A stretch of DNA of 34,303 nt, taken from contig NZ_LELK01000004.1 of NCBI RefSeq assembly GCF_001039475.1, positions 1 to 34,303 on the forward strand. Reading direction: 5' to 3'. The translations under genes and the position numbers were made by a program. Below the pieces are notes generated by a model, which was given only the letters and a program-made list of their open reading frames with translations, did no database searches and had not been told where the DNA came from. Source of the DNA: Guptibacillus hwajinpoensis. Lineage in GTDB: Bacteria > Bacillota > Bacilli > Bacillales > Guptibacillaceae. Positions 28,472 to 34,303 of this stretch are shown here, one piece after another; within the stretch, counting starts at the first letter, position 1, and each line of letters begins with the position of its first letter.

Positions 28472-28590
28472 GATCCAGCTGCGCGGGCCAAATCCGCAGG
28501 CTGTTTCGCCCAATCGAATGAGACAAAAAGCGTCCCACTCTCATGGGCTCCAACATCCTGCGGATTTAGGCGGGCCCGCTCCCGCTTTAC
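28472..28590 (+). repeat. Array unit B1
   Basis: B-type, 119 bases. A perfect 11-bp inner stem, AAATCCGCAGG with CCTGCGGATTT. Near the apex it has GTCCCA where other B units have GTCTCA. Confidence 0.9.
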
Positions 28591-28592
28591 AT

Positions 28593-28710
28593 GATCCAGC
28601 TGCAGTGGCCAGACCCTCTGTCACTTCACCATTCAATTTGAACACACAGAACGTGTTCAAGTTGAATGGCTCCAGTGCCTGACGGGTCTAAGCGGCCACT
28701 TCCGCTTTAC
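28593..28710 (+). repeat. Array unit A2
   Basis: A-type, 118 bases. Outer stem AGACCC/GGGTCT; apical stem CCATTCAATTTGAACAC with GTGTTCAAGTTGAATGG, 17 positions with one G-U; loop ACAGAAC. Confidence 0.9.
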
Positions 28711-28712
28711 AT

Positions 28713-28831
28713 GATCCAGCTGCGCGGGCCAAATCCTCCGGCTGTTTCGCCCAATCGAATGAGACAAAAAGCGTCTCACTCTCATGGGCTCCAACATCCT
28801 GCGGATTTAGGCGGGCCCGCTCCCGCTTTAC
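28713..28831 (+). repeat. Array unit B2
   Basis: B-type, 119 bases. The inner stem is weakened by TCCTCCGG in place of TCCGCAGG; the rest is as in B1. Confidence 0.9.
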
Positions 28832-28835
28832 ATTA

Positions 28836-28953
28836 GATCCAGCTGCAGTGGCCAGCCCCTCTGTCACTTCACCTTACAACTCGAACACAAAGAACGTGTT
28901 CAAGTTGTAAGGCTCCAGTGCCTGACGGGTCTAACCGGCCACTTCCGCTTTAC
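28836..28953 (+). repeat. Array unit A3
   Basis: A-type, 118 bases. Apical stem CCTTACAACTCGAACAC with GTGTTCAAGTTGTAAGG, 16 of 17 paired; loop AAAGAAC. The stem sequence differs from A2 and A4 on both arms. Confidence 0.9.
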
Positions 28954-28957
28954 ATTA

Positions 28958-29075
28958 GATCCAGCTGCGCGGGCCAAATCCTCCGGCTGTTTCGCCCAAT
29001 CGAATGAGACAAAGAGCGTCTCACTCTCATGGGCTCCAACATCCTGCGGATTTAGGCGGGCCCGCTCCGCTTTAC
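28958..29075 (+). repeat. Array unit B3
   Basis: B-type, 118 bases. Same TCCTCCGG variant as B2, loop AAAGAGC, and the shorter CCCGCTCCGC tail shared with B4. Confidence 0.9.
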
Positions 29076-29079
29076 ATTA

Positions 29080-29197
29080 GATCCAGCTGCAGTGGCCAGG
29101 CTCTCGATCACTTCACCATTACCATTGAACACAAAAAGCGTGTTCAATGGTAATGGTTCCAGTGCTTGTCGAGCCTAACCGGCCACTTCCGCTTTAC
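29080..29197 (+). repeat. Array unit A4
   Basis: A-type, 118 bases. Outer stem AGGCTC/GAGCCT; apical stem ACCATTACCATTGAACAC with GTGTTCAATGGTAATGGT, 18 perfect pairs; loop AAAAAGC. Confidence 0.92.
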
Positions 29198-29199
29198 AT

Positions 29200-29317
29200 G
29201 ATCCAGCTGCGCGGGCCAAATCCGCAGGCTGTTTCGCCCAATCGAATGAGACAAAGAGCGTCTCACTCTCATGGGCTCCAACATCCTGCGGATTTAGGCG
29301 GGCCCGCTCCGCTTTAC
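29200..29317 (+). repeat. Array unit B4
   Basis: B-type, 118 bases, with the perfect inner stem of B1, loop AAAGAGC and the short tail of B3. Its end is two bases from the yybS ribosome binding site AAAAGGAG. Confidence 0.9.
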
Positions 29318-29333
29318 GAAAAGGAGTAGACTA

Positions 29334-30260
29334 TTGAAGAATCATACTGTTAGGCAGTTAGTTGAAGGTGCAGCGCTTGCAGCTGTGTTTGGTGTTTTAT
29401 TTCTTATTACGACTTATGTTCCGCTACTTGGTTCACTGACTTTGTGGACGTTGCCTGTGCCGTTTATTTTGATGATGGTAAGGAACGGTCCTAGTAGTTC
29501 GTTTGTGATGTGGGGCGTTACGATTGTTCTTGGGTTTTTGATTGCAGGTATTCCCTCTCTTATTGCTTCCCTTATGTTTGGAATTGGAGGTTTAACAGCG
29601 GGGTATCTTTATTATCGTCATAAATCAGCACTAGCTGTTTTGATTGGTAGTAGCGTAGCTTATGTGATTAGTCTTGTTCTTGTTTTCATCTCAAGTATTT
29701 TACTGATTGGACAGAATCCTGCTGACCTTGCTATAGAAATGTTTAATCAATCAATTCGTCAGGCTGAAACTTTTTCTAATATACTTGGTCAAGATAGTGA
29801 CCAGTTTGACCAATTAATGCAGCAGGTTGAAATGATTCGCTATCTTATTCCCACCGCTCTTTTTATGCTTGGCGTTGTAATCGCCCTTATTTCTCAACTC
29901 ATTTCTGTTCCGGTATTGAAAAGGGTAGGGGGCTTCAAGCCACCGGTATTTAAACCAATCCGAGAATGGGCATTTCCGAAGAGTTTTTTATGGTATTATT
30001 TAGTTGTTACCATTTTAATGATGGTTGGATTAGAAGAAGGATCTACTGCTTTTGTAGCAGCCATTAATGTTTATTCTGTTTTAAATGCTCTGATTTTCGT
30101 TCAGGGCCTTGCTGTCATTTACTTTTTTAGTCATCAAAAAGGTTGGCCAATTGTTGTGCCAATTCTATTAACTCTTCTTGGTTTCGCATTAACAACATTT
30201 GTTGTTATCATTGGGATTATTGATCTCGGTTTTGAATTGCGTAGAAGAATGAAATCATAG
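29334..30260 (+). CDS. yybS: YybS family membrane protein (DUF2232)
   Basis: A 308-residue integral membrane protein of family DUF2232 with about eight hydrophobic segments. It starts MKNHTVRQLVEGAALAAVFG from a TTG at 29334 with AAAAGGAG 8 bases upstream. In Bacillus it always precedes gdpP; its function is not established, though the fold resembles membrane components of small-molecule uptake systems. The hairpin array ends directly before its ribosome binding site. gdpP follows after 15 bases. Confidence 0.92.
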   Translation: MKNHTVRQLVEGAALAAVFGVLFLITTYVPLLGSLTLWTLPVPFILMMVRNGPSSSFVMWGVTIVLGFLIAGIPSLIASLMFGIGGLTAGYLYYRHKSALAVLIGSSVAYVISLVLVFISSILLIGQNPADLAIEMFNQSIRQAETFSNILGQDSDQFDQLMQQVEMIRYLIPTALFMLGVVIALISQLISVPVLKRVGGFKPPVFKPIREWAFPKSFLWYYLVVTILMMVGLEEGSTAFVAAINVYSVLNALIFVQGLAVIYFFSHQKGWPIVVPILLTLLGFALTTFVVIIGIIDLGFELRRRMKS

Positions 30261-30275
30261 GTAGGAGCTGAAAAT

Positions 30276-32252
30276 ATGCCAAAGTTTTTAACGAAACGGT
30301 GGCATGGTTATCATGTGGTAGCCTTGTTCGTCATTTCCATCCTGTTTATCGGCATCATCACCTATTACAATTGGATACTTGGTATCGGGAGCGTACTAGT
30401 CATGACGCTTCTTGTTTATACAGCCGTTCGCGCTGAGTCTACCTTTCAGGATGCCCTTCGAGATTACGTCTCCACCCTTTCCCATCGTGTTAAAAAAGTA
30501 GGGGACGAAGCTCTTATGGAAATGCCGATTGGAATCTTGCTGTACGATGAGGAATATCACATTGAATGGACTAACCCCTTTTTACCAACCATGATTGAGA
30601 AAGAGCAGTTAATTGGGCATTCTTTGAATGATATTTCTGAGAAAATTATCCCGTTTGTTAAATCCGAAGCAAAAGAAGAAATACTAACGATTAACGATCG
30701 TAAGTACAAAACGTATTTTAAACAGGAAGAGCGACTTCTATATTTCTTTGATGTTAGTGAAAAAGTAGAGATTCAACGTCTTTACAATGAGGAAAAAACC
30801 GTTGTTGGTATTATTTACCTTGATAATTATGAAGAGGTGACTCAAGGACTTGGCGACCAAGTGCGAAGTAATCTTAACAGCTCAGTAACGTCTATCTTAA
30901 ATAATTGGGCTGATGAGCAGGGGGTTTTCCTGAAACGTAGTTCTTCAGAGAAGTTCTTCGCTGTTCTGAATCAAAAAATTCTTCACGAGCTAGAGAAAAA
31001 TAAATTCTCAATTCTTGATGAAGTCCGTGAGGCTACTTCTAAAGAAAACATCTCAATTACCCTCAGTATAGGAATTGGTAGTGGTCATAGTACGCTTACT
31101 GAACTTGGACAGCTTGCTCAGTCTAGTCTAGATTTAGCGCTTGGACGTGGTGGCGACCAAGTTGCAATCAAGCCAACAACCGGTAAGGTAAAGTTCTATG
31201 GTGGGAAAACGAATCCGATTGAGAAGCGTACTAGAGTTAGAGCACGAGTGATTTCCCATGCGTTAAGGGAGCTTGTCCTTGATAGTGACCAGGTTATTAT
31301 TATGGGACACAAGAACCCGGATATGGATTCTATTGGTGCTTCAATTGGTATCTTAAAAGTTGCGCAGGCAAATGGTAAGGAAGGTTCGATTGTTTACGAT
31401 CAGAATCAAAAAACCAGTGGTGTATCACGATTAATGGAGGAGATTGAAGGGAACGAGCAGCTATGGGCTCGCTTTATCGATCCAGAGGATGCAATTGAAA
31501 GTTGTACACCTAATACTCTTCTCGTGGTTGTTGATACGCATAAGCCTTCACTTGTTATGGAGGAGCGACTTTTACAAAAGCTCGATCATGTTGTCGTTAT
31601 TGATCACCATCGACGAGGAGAAGAATTCATTAAGGATCCAGTTCTTGTATATATGGAACCTTATGCATCTTCTACGGCAGAACTTGTTACGGAACTGTTT
31701 GAATATCAACCAAAACGCCTTAAGATGGACATTATGGAAGCGACAGCTCTACTGGCTGGTATTATTGTTGATACGAAAAGCTTCACGCTTAGGACAGGCT
31801 CGAGGACGTTTGACGCTGCTTCTTATTTAAGGGCACATGGAGCGGATACCGTTCTTGTACAGGAATTCTTACGTGAGGACATTGATCAGTATATACGTCG
31901 AGCAAGAATAATTGAAAAAGCCCACATCTATCGCAACGGAATTGCAATTGCGCTAGGGGAAAAAGACCAAACCTACGATCAGGTTTTAATTGCACAAGCT
32001 GCAGACACATTGTTATCAATGAGCGGCGTTATTGCATCATTTGTTATTTCTAAGCGAACTGATGGTAAAATAAGCATTAGTGCAAGATCGCTTGGTGAAG
32101 TAAACGTTCAGATCATCATGGAAGGACTTGATGGTGGTGGGCATTTAACAAATGCTGCAACTCAAATTGATTCAGGTTCCATTGAAGAAGCTGAGAGTTT
32201 ACTTAAAGAAACGATTGATGATTATTTAGAAGGGGGAGAAGAAGAATCATGA
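30276..32252 (+). CDS. gdpP: Cyclic-di-AMP phosphodiesterase GdpP
   Basis: Breaks down c-di-AMP to pApA, controlling potassium balance, cell wall stress and beta-lactam tolerance. It has 658 residues: two membrane segments (about 14-52), a PAS-like domain (about 75-160), a degenerate GGDEF domain (about 170-310) and the catalytic DHH/DHHA1 pair. Metal-binding motifs are GHKNPDMDS (near 345), [16 protein letters not shown] (near 440) and the DHHA1 motif GGGHLTNAA (near 622). TAGGAG precedes the ATG. It overlaps rplI by 4 bases. Confidence 0.97.
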   Translation: MPKFLTKRWHGYHVVALFVISILFIGIITYYNWILGIGSVLVMTLLVYTAVRAESTFQDALRDYVSTLSHRVKKVGDEALMEMPIGILLYDEEYHIEWTNPFLPTMIEKEQLIGHSLNDISEKIIPFVKSEAKEEILTINDRKYKTYFKQEERLLYFFDVSEKVEIQRLYNEEKTVVGIIYLDNYEEVTQGLGDQVRSNLNSSVTSILNNWADEQGVFLKRSSSEKFFAVLNQKILHELEKNKFSILDEVREATSKENISITLSIGIGSGHSTLTELGQLAQSSLDLALGRGGDQVAIKPTTGKVKFYGGKTNPIEKRTRVRARVISHALRELVLDSDQVIIMGHKNPDMDSIGASIGILKVAQANGKEGSIVYDQNQKTSGVSRLMEEIEGNEQLWARFIDPEDAIESCTPNTLLVVVDTHKPSLVMEERLLQKLDHVVVIDHHRRGEEFIKDPVLVYMEPYASSTAELVTELFEYQPKRLKMDIMEATALLAGIIVDTKSFTLRTGSRTFDAASYLRAHGADTVLVQEFLREDIDQYIRRARIIEKAHIYRNGIAIALGEKDQTYDQVLIAQAADTLLSMSGVIASFVISKRTDGKISISARSLGEVNVQIIMEGLDGGGHLTNAATQIDSGSIEEAESLLKETIDDYLEGGEEES

Positions 32253-32692
32253 AAGTAATTTTCTTAGAAGACGTTAAAGGTAAAGGTAAAAAAGGTGAAG
32301 TGAAGAATGTAGCGGATGGCTATGCACGAAATCACCTACTAAAGAATAATCTTGCTGTTGAAGCAAATAATGCAAATATGAAGACCTTGCAAGCGAAGCA
32401 GAAGAGCGATGACAAAAAAGCTCAACAAGAGCTCGATGAAGCAAAGGCGCTTAAAGAAACAATTGAAAGTCTTGAAGTTGAACTTCAAACGAAGTCTGGT
32501 GAAGGTGGTCGTCTTTTTGGCTCTATTACAAGCAAGAACATTGCAGAAGAGCTAAAGAAGCAGGACATCAAAGTGGATAAGCGTAAAATTGAACTTGATG
32601 AACCAATCCGTTCCCTTGGTTACACAGATGTACCGATTAAATTGCACCATGATGTAACAGCAACAGTTAAAGTACATGTGGTTGAGCAATAG
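32249..32692 (+). CDS. rplI: 50S ribosomal protein L9
   Basis: A 147-residue L9, an elongated protein on the large subunit. The N-terminal domain [20 protein letters not shown] and [11 protein letters not shown] is followed by the long connecting helix (about 45-75) and the C-terminal RNA-binding domain with [17 protein letters not shown]. It starts within the gdpP stop codon (ATGA), so translation is coupled. Confidence 0.97.
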   Translation: MKVIFLEDVKGKGKKGEVKNVADGYARNHLLKNNLAVEANNANMKTLQAKQKSDDKKAQQELDEAKALKETIESLEVELQTKSGEGGRLFGSITSKNIAEELKKQDIKVDKRKIELDEPIRSLGYTDVPIKLHHDVTATVKVHVVEQ

Positions 32693-32740
32693 TAGGTAAT
32701 CACGGGTGGAAAATAGCGATATGCTCAGGGGGAAAACAAC

Positions 32741-34102
32741 ATGAGTGATTTATTTGCTGACCGCACGCCACCTCAGAATATTGAAGCTGAACAGGCAGTA
32801 ATTGGTGCGGTTTTCTTAGAAATAGACGCCCTTACGACAGCAACTGAAGTTCTTCAGCCAGAAGACTTTTACCGAGCGGCCCATCAGAAGATCTTCTCAG
32901 TGATGATTGAACTCTCTGAGAAAGGCGAGCCTGTTGATCTGGTCACTGTGACTTCAGAGCTTCAGGATCGCAAACTTCTTGAGGAAATTGGCGGTGTGTC
33001 TTATCTAAGTGATTTAGCTAATTCAGTACCAACAGCTGCCAATGTTGAGTATTATTCAAAAATTGTTGAAGAGAAATCAATATTAAGACGTTTGATACGT
33101 GCAGCAACTGATATTGCTTCTGACGGATATGCAAAAGAAAATGAGATAGAGAATCTTCTTTCAGAAGCCGAGAAATCCATTATGGAGGTCTCTCAGCGTA
33201 AGAACACAGGAGCATTTATCTCCATTAAAGATGTTCTTGTAACGGCTTATGATAATATTGAATTGCTTCAGAACAGTACGGAAGATATTACAGGCATCCC
33301 TACAGGATTCTCTGAACTTGATCGTATGACAGCAGGCTTTCAGCGCAACGACTTGATCATCGTTGCGGCACGACCATCTGTAGGTAAGACGGCATTTGCT
33401 CTTAACATTGCTCAAAACGTCGCTACGAAGACGGATGAAAATGTTGCAATTTTTAGCCTTGAGATGGGTGCTGAACAGCTTGTCATGCGTATGCTTTGTG
33501 CCGAAGGAAATATTGATGCTCAGCGCCTACGTACAGGTGGATTGACAGGAGATGACTGGCAGAAGCTTACGATGGCTATGGGAAGTCTCTCGAATGCGGG
33601 TATTTATATTGATGATACCCCAGGTATTCGAGTGGGCGACATACGCGCTAAATGTAGGCGGTTGAAGCAGGAAAAAGGTCTTGGCATGATCTTGATTGAC
33701 TATATGCAGCTTATACGAGGAAATGGATCTGGCGAGAACAGACAGCAGGAAGTTTCCGAAATATCGAGATCTTTAAAAGGGATAGCACGTGAGCTTGAAG
33801 TACCTCTAATTTCTCTTTCACAGCTCTCACGTGGCGTTGAGTCAAGACAGGATAAACGACCAATGATGTCCGACATACGTGAGTCTGGGAGTATCGAGCA
33901 GGATGCTGATATCGTAGCATTCTTATACCGAGATGATTATTATGATAAAGAGTCTGAGAATAAAAACATCATTGAAATTATCATTGCGAAGCAGCGAAAT
34001 GGTCCAGTAGGAACAGTGGAGCTTGCCTTTGTTAAGGAATATAATAAGTTTGTTAATCTGGAAAGGCGTCATGACGAAAGTGATATGCCACCAGGTGCTT
34101 AA
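32741..34102 (+). CDS. dnaB: Replicative DNA helicase DnaB (DnaC in B. subtilis)
   Basis: Hexameric 5'-3' helicase at the fork. It has 453 residues: N-terminal primase-interacting domain (about 1-105), a linker, and a RecA-like motor with Walker A ARPSVGKTAFA (near 210), IFSLEMGAEQLVMRML, Walker B LIDYMQLI and the arginine-finger region. SLSQLSRGVESRQDKRPMMS is present. No intein is seen. It starts 48 bases after rplI with AGGGGG upstream and ends the operon at a terminator. Confidence 0.97.
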   Translation: MSDLFADRTPPQNIEAEQAVIGAVFLEIDALTTATEVLQPEDFYRAAHQKIFSVMIELSEKGEPVDLVTVTSELQDRKLLEEIGGVSYLSDLANSVPTAANVEYYSKIVEEKSILRRLIRAATDIASDGYAKENEIENLLSEAEKSIMEVSQRKNTGAFISIKDVLVTAYDNIELLQNSTEDITGIPTGFSELDRMTAGFQRNDLIIVAARPSVGKTAFALNIAQNVATKTDENVAIFSLEMGAEQLVMRMLCAEGNIDAQRLRTGGLTGDDWQKLTMAMGSLSNAGIYIDDTPGIRVGDIRAKCRRLKQEKGLGMILIDYMQLIRGNGSGENRQQEVSEISRSLKGIARELEVPLISLSQLSRGVESRQDKRPMMSDIRESGSIEQDADIVAFLYRDDYYDKESENKNIIEIIIAKQRNGPVGTVELAFVKEYNKFVNLERRHDESDMPPGA

Positions 34103-34127
34103 AAAGCCTCAGTTTGAGGCTTTTTTT
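34101..34127 (+). terminator. dnaB terminator
   Basis: AAAAAGCCTCA pairs with TGAGGCTTTTT around a 3-base loop, then more T; it overlaps the dnaB stop codon. A second small hairpin, AAGAGCC/GGCTCTT (34145-34166), ends within the next repeat. Confidence 0.92.
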
Positions 34128-34157
34128 GTTGGCTATACTGAGAGAAGAGCCCATTTT

Positions 34158-34303
34158 AAGGCTCTTTTCGTAGACATTGTTGCTTTTACTGTAGAGAGAA
34201 TGATTTCCGCTCCAGGATGCTCGCTTTCCGCGGGGCGGGCGGTGAGCCTCCTCGTCGCTAACGCTCCTGTGGGGTCTCACCTGTCCCGCTAGTCCCGCAG
34301 GAG
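34158..34303 (-). repeat. R1 structured repeat, copy 4 (reverse orientation, cut by window end)
   Basis: Starts AAGGCTCTTTTCGTAGAC like the left end of copy 2, then ATTTCCGCTCC and the core in reverse orientation (CGGGGCGGGCGGTGAG onward). It continues past the right edge. The side arm of copy 2 is missing on this side, as the GC core follows the terminal stem directly. Confidence 0.85.

Larger units (their letters stand above)
28301..29317 (+). repeat. Alternating A/B hairpin array (four A, four B, plus a half unit)
   Basis: Eight units of 117-119 bases lie head to tail in strict A-B-A-B order, joined by AT or ATTA, after a degenerate half unit. Every unit starts GATCCAGCT(G)C or a close variant and ends CCGCTTTAC. 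Each folds into one long hairpin: A through AGTGGCC/GGCCACT, B through GCGGGCC/GGCCCGC, topped by a shared loop close to ACAAAAAGCGT. A-unit stems vary between copies with matching changes on the other arm. Only short chance open frames are present. Single hairpin repeats with similar ends occur between genes in many Bacillus species, but I know of no described alternating array like this one. Confidence 0.9.

Noticed and set aside
28301-29317. CRISPR array
   Set aside because: Repeats with intervening sequence were considered, but the units are about 118 bases, differ in type and are themselves hairpins; there are no short unique spacers and no cas genes nearby.
29147-29329. Open frame of 60 codons at the end of the array
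   Set aside because: It runs through repeat units, has no ribosome binding site and no conserved-looking sequence.
32741-34102. Intein in dnaB
   Set aside because: dnaB is a common intein host, but this protein has normal length and uninterrupted Walker motifs.
34023-34292. Open frames overlapping the dnaB end and R1 copy 4
   Set aside because: Composed of a shifted dnaB frame plus repeat sequence.

Overview
This window is the replication-origin region of a low-GC Gram-positive chromosome. It is almost certainly from a member of the Bacillaceae, judging by gene order, strong AGGAGG-type ribosome binding sites, frequent TTG and GTG starts, Noc, the spore protein YyaC, and protein sequences close to B. 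subtilis. GC-rich intergenic repeats common in marine or alkaliphilic Bacillus relatives suggest something near the Pseudalkalibacillus/Guptibacillus group, but that placement is inference.

Left of the origin (1-9514) everything reads on the minus strand: dnaA, dnaN, yaaA/rlbA, recF, remB, gyrB, gyrA. Past gyrA, two tandem rRNA-type promoters (TTGACG-N18-TATATT) fire out of the left edge, as expected for an rrn operon beside gyrA. The origin is bipartite. A DnaA-box cluster lies between dnaA and rpmH (9631-9963). The unwinding region lies between dnaA and dnaN and carries DnaA boxes, a GC block and a DnaA-trio-like tract (8018-8057).

Right of the origin everything except yyaC is on the plus strand. 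The order is rpmH-rnpA-yidD-yidC-jag (ribosome, RNase P, membrane insertion), mnmE-mnmG-rsmG (tRNA and rRNA modification), and noc-parA-parB (division-site protection and segregation, with a perfect parS inside parB). A more variable stretch follows: a class V aminotransferase, DUF554, yyaC, a YkvI-like carrier, an MscS channel, DUF951 and ychF. Then comes rpsF-ssb-rpsR with an S6:S18-type leader, an HPr-fold protein lacking both phosphorylation residues, a 1.0 kb repeat array, and the yybS-gdpP-rplI-dnaB operon.

Two kinds of non-coding DNA stand out. One is a GC-rich structured repeat (called R1 here), present in four copies, always at operon ends; the fullest copy (21624-21911) folds as an outer inverted-repeat stem with two arms. 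The other is an array at 28301-29317 of eight head-to-tail hairpin units alternating between two types (A and B), plus a leading half unit. All units share their ends and apical loop, but the A-type stems differ between copies with matching changes on both arms. The array ends two bases before the ribosome binding site of yybS, so it is either the leader of the gdpP-dnaB operon or contains its promoter. I regard this array as the most likely undescribed system here.
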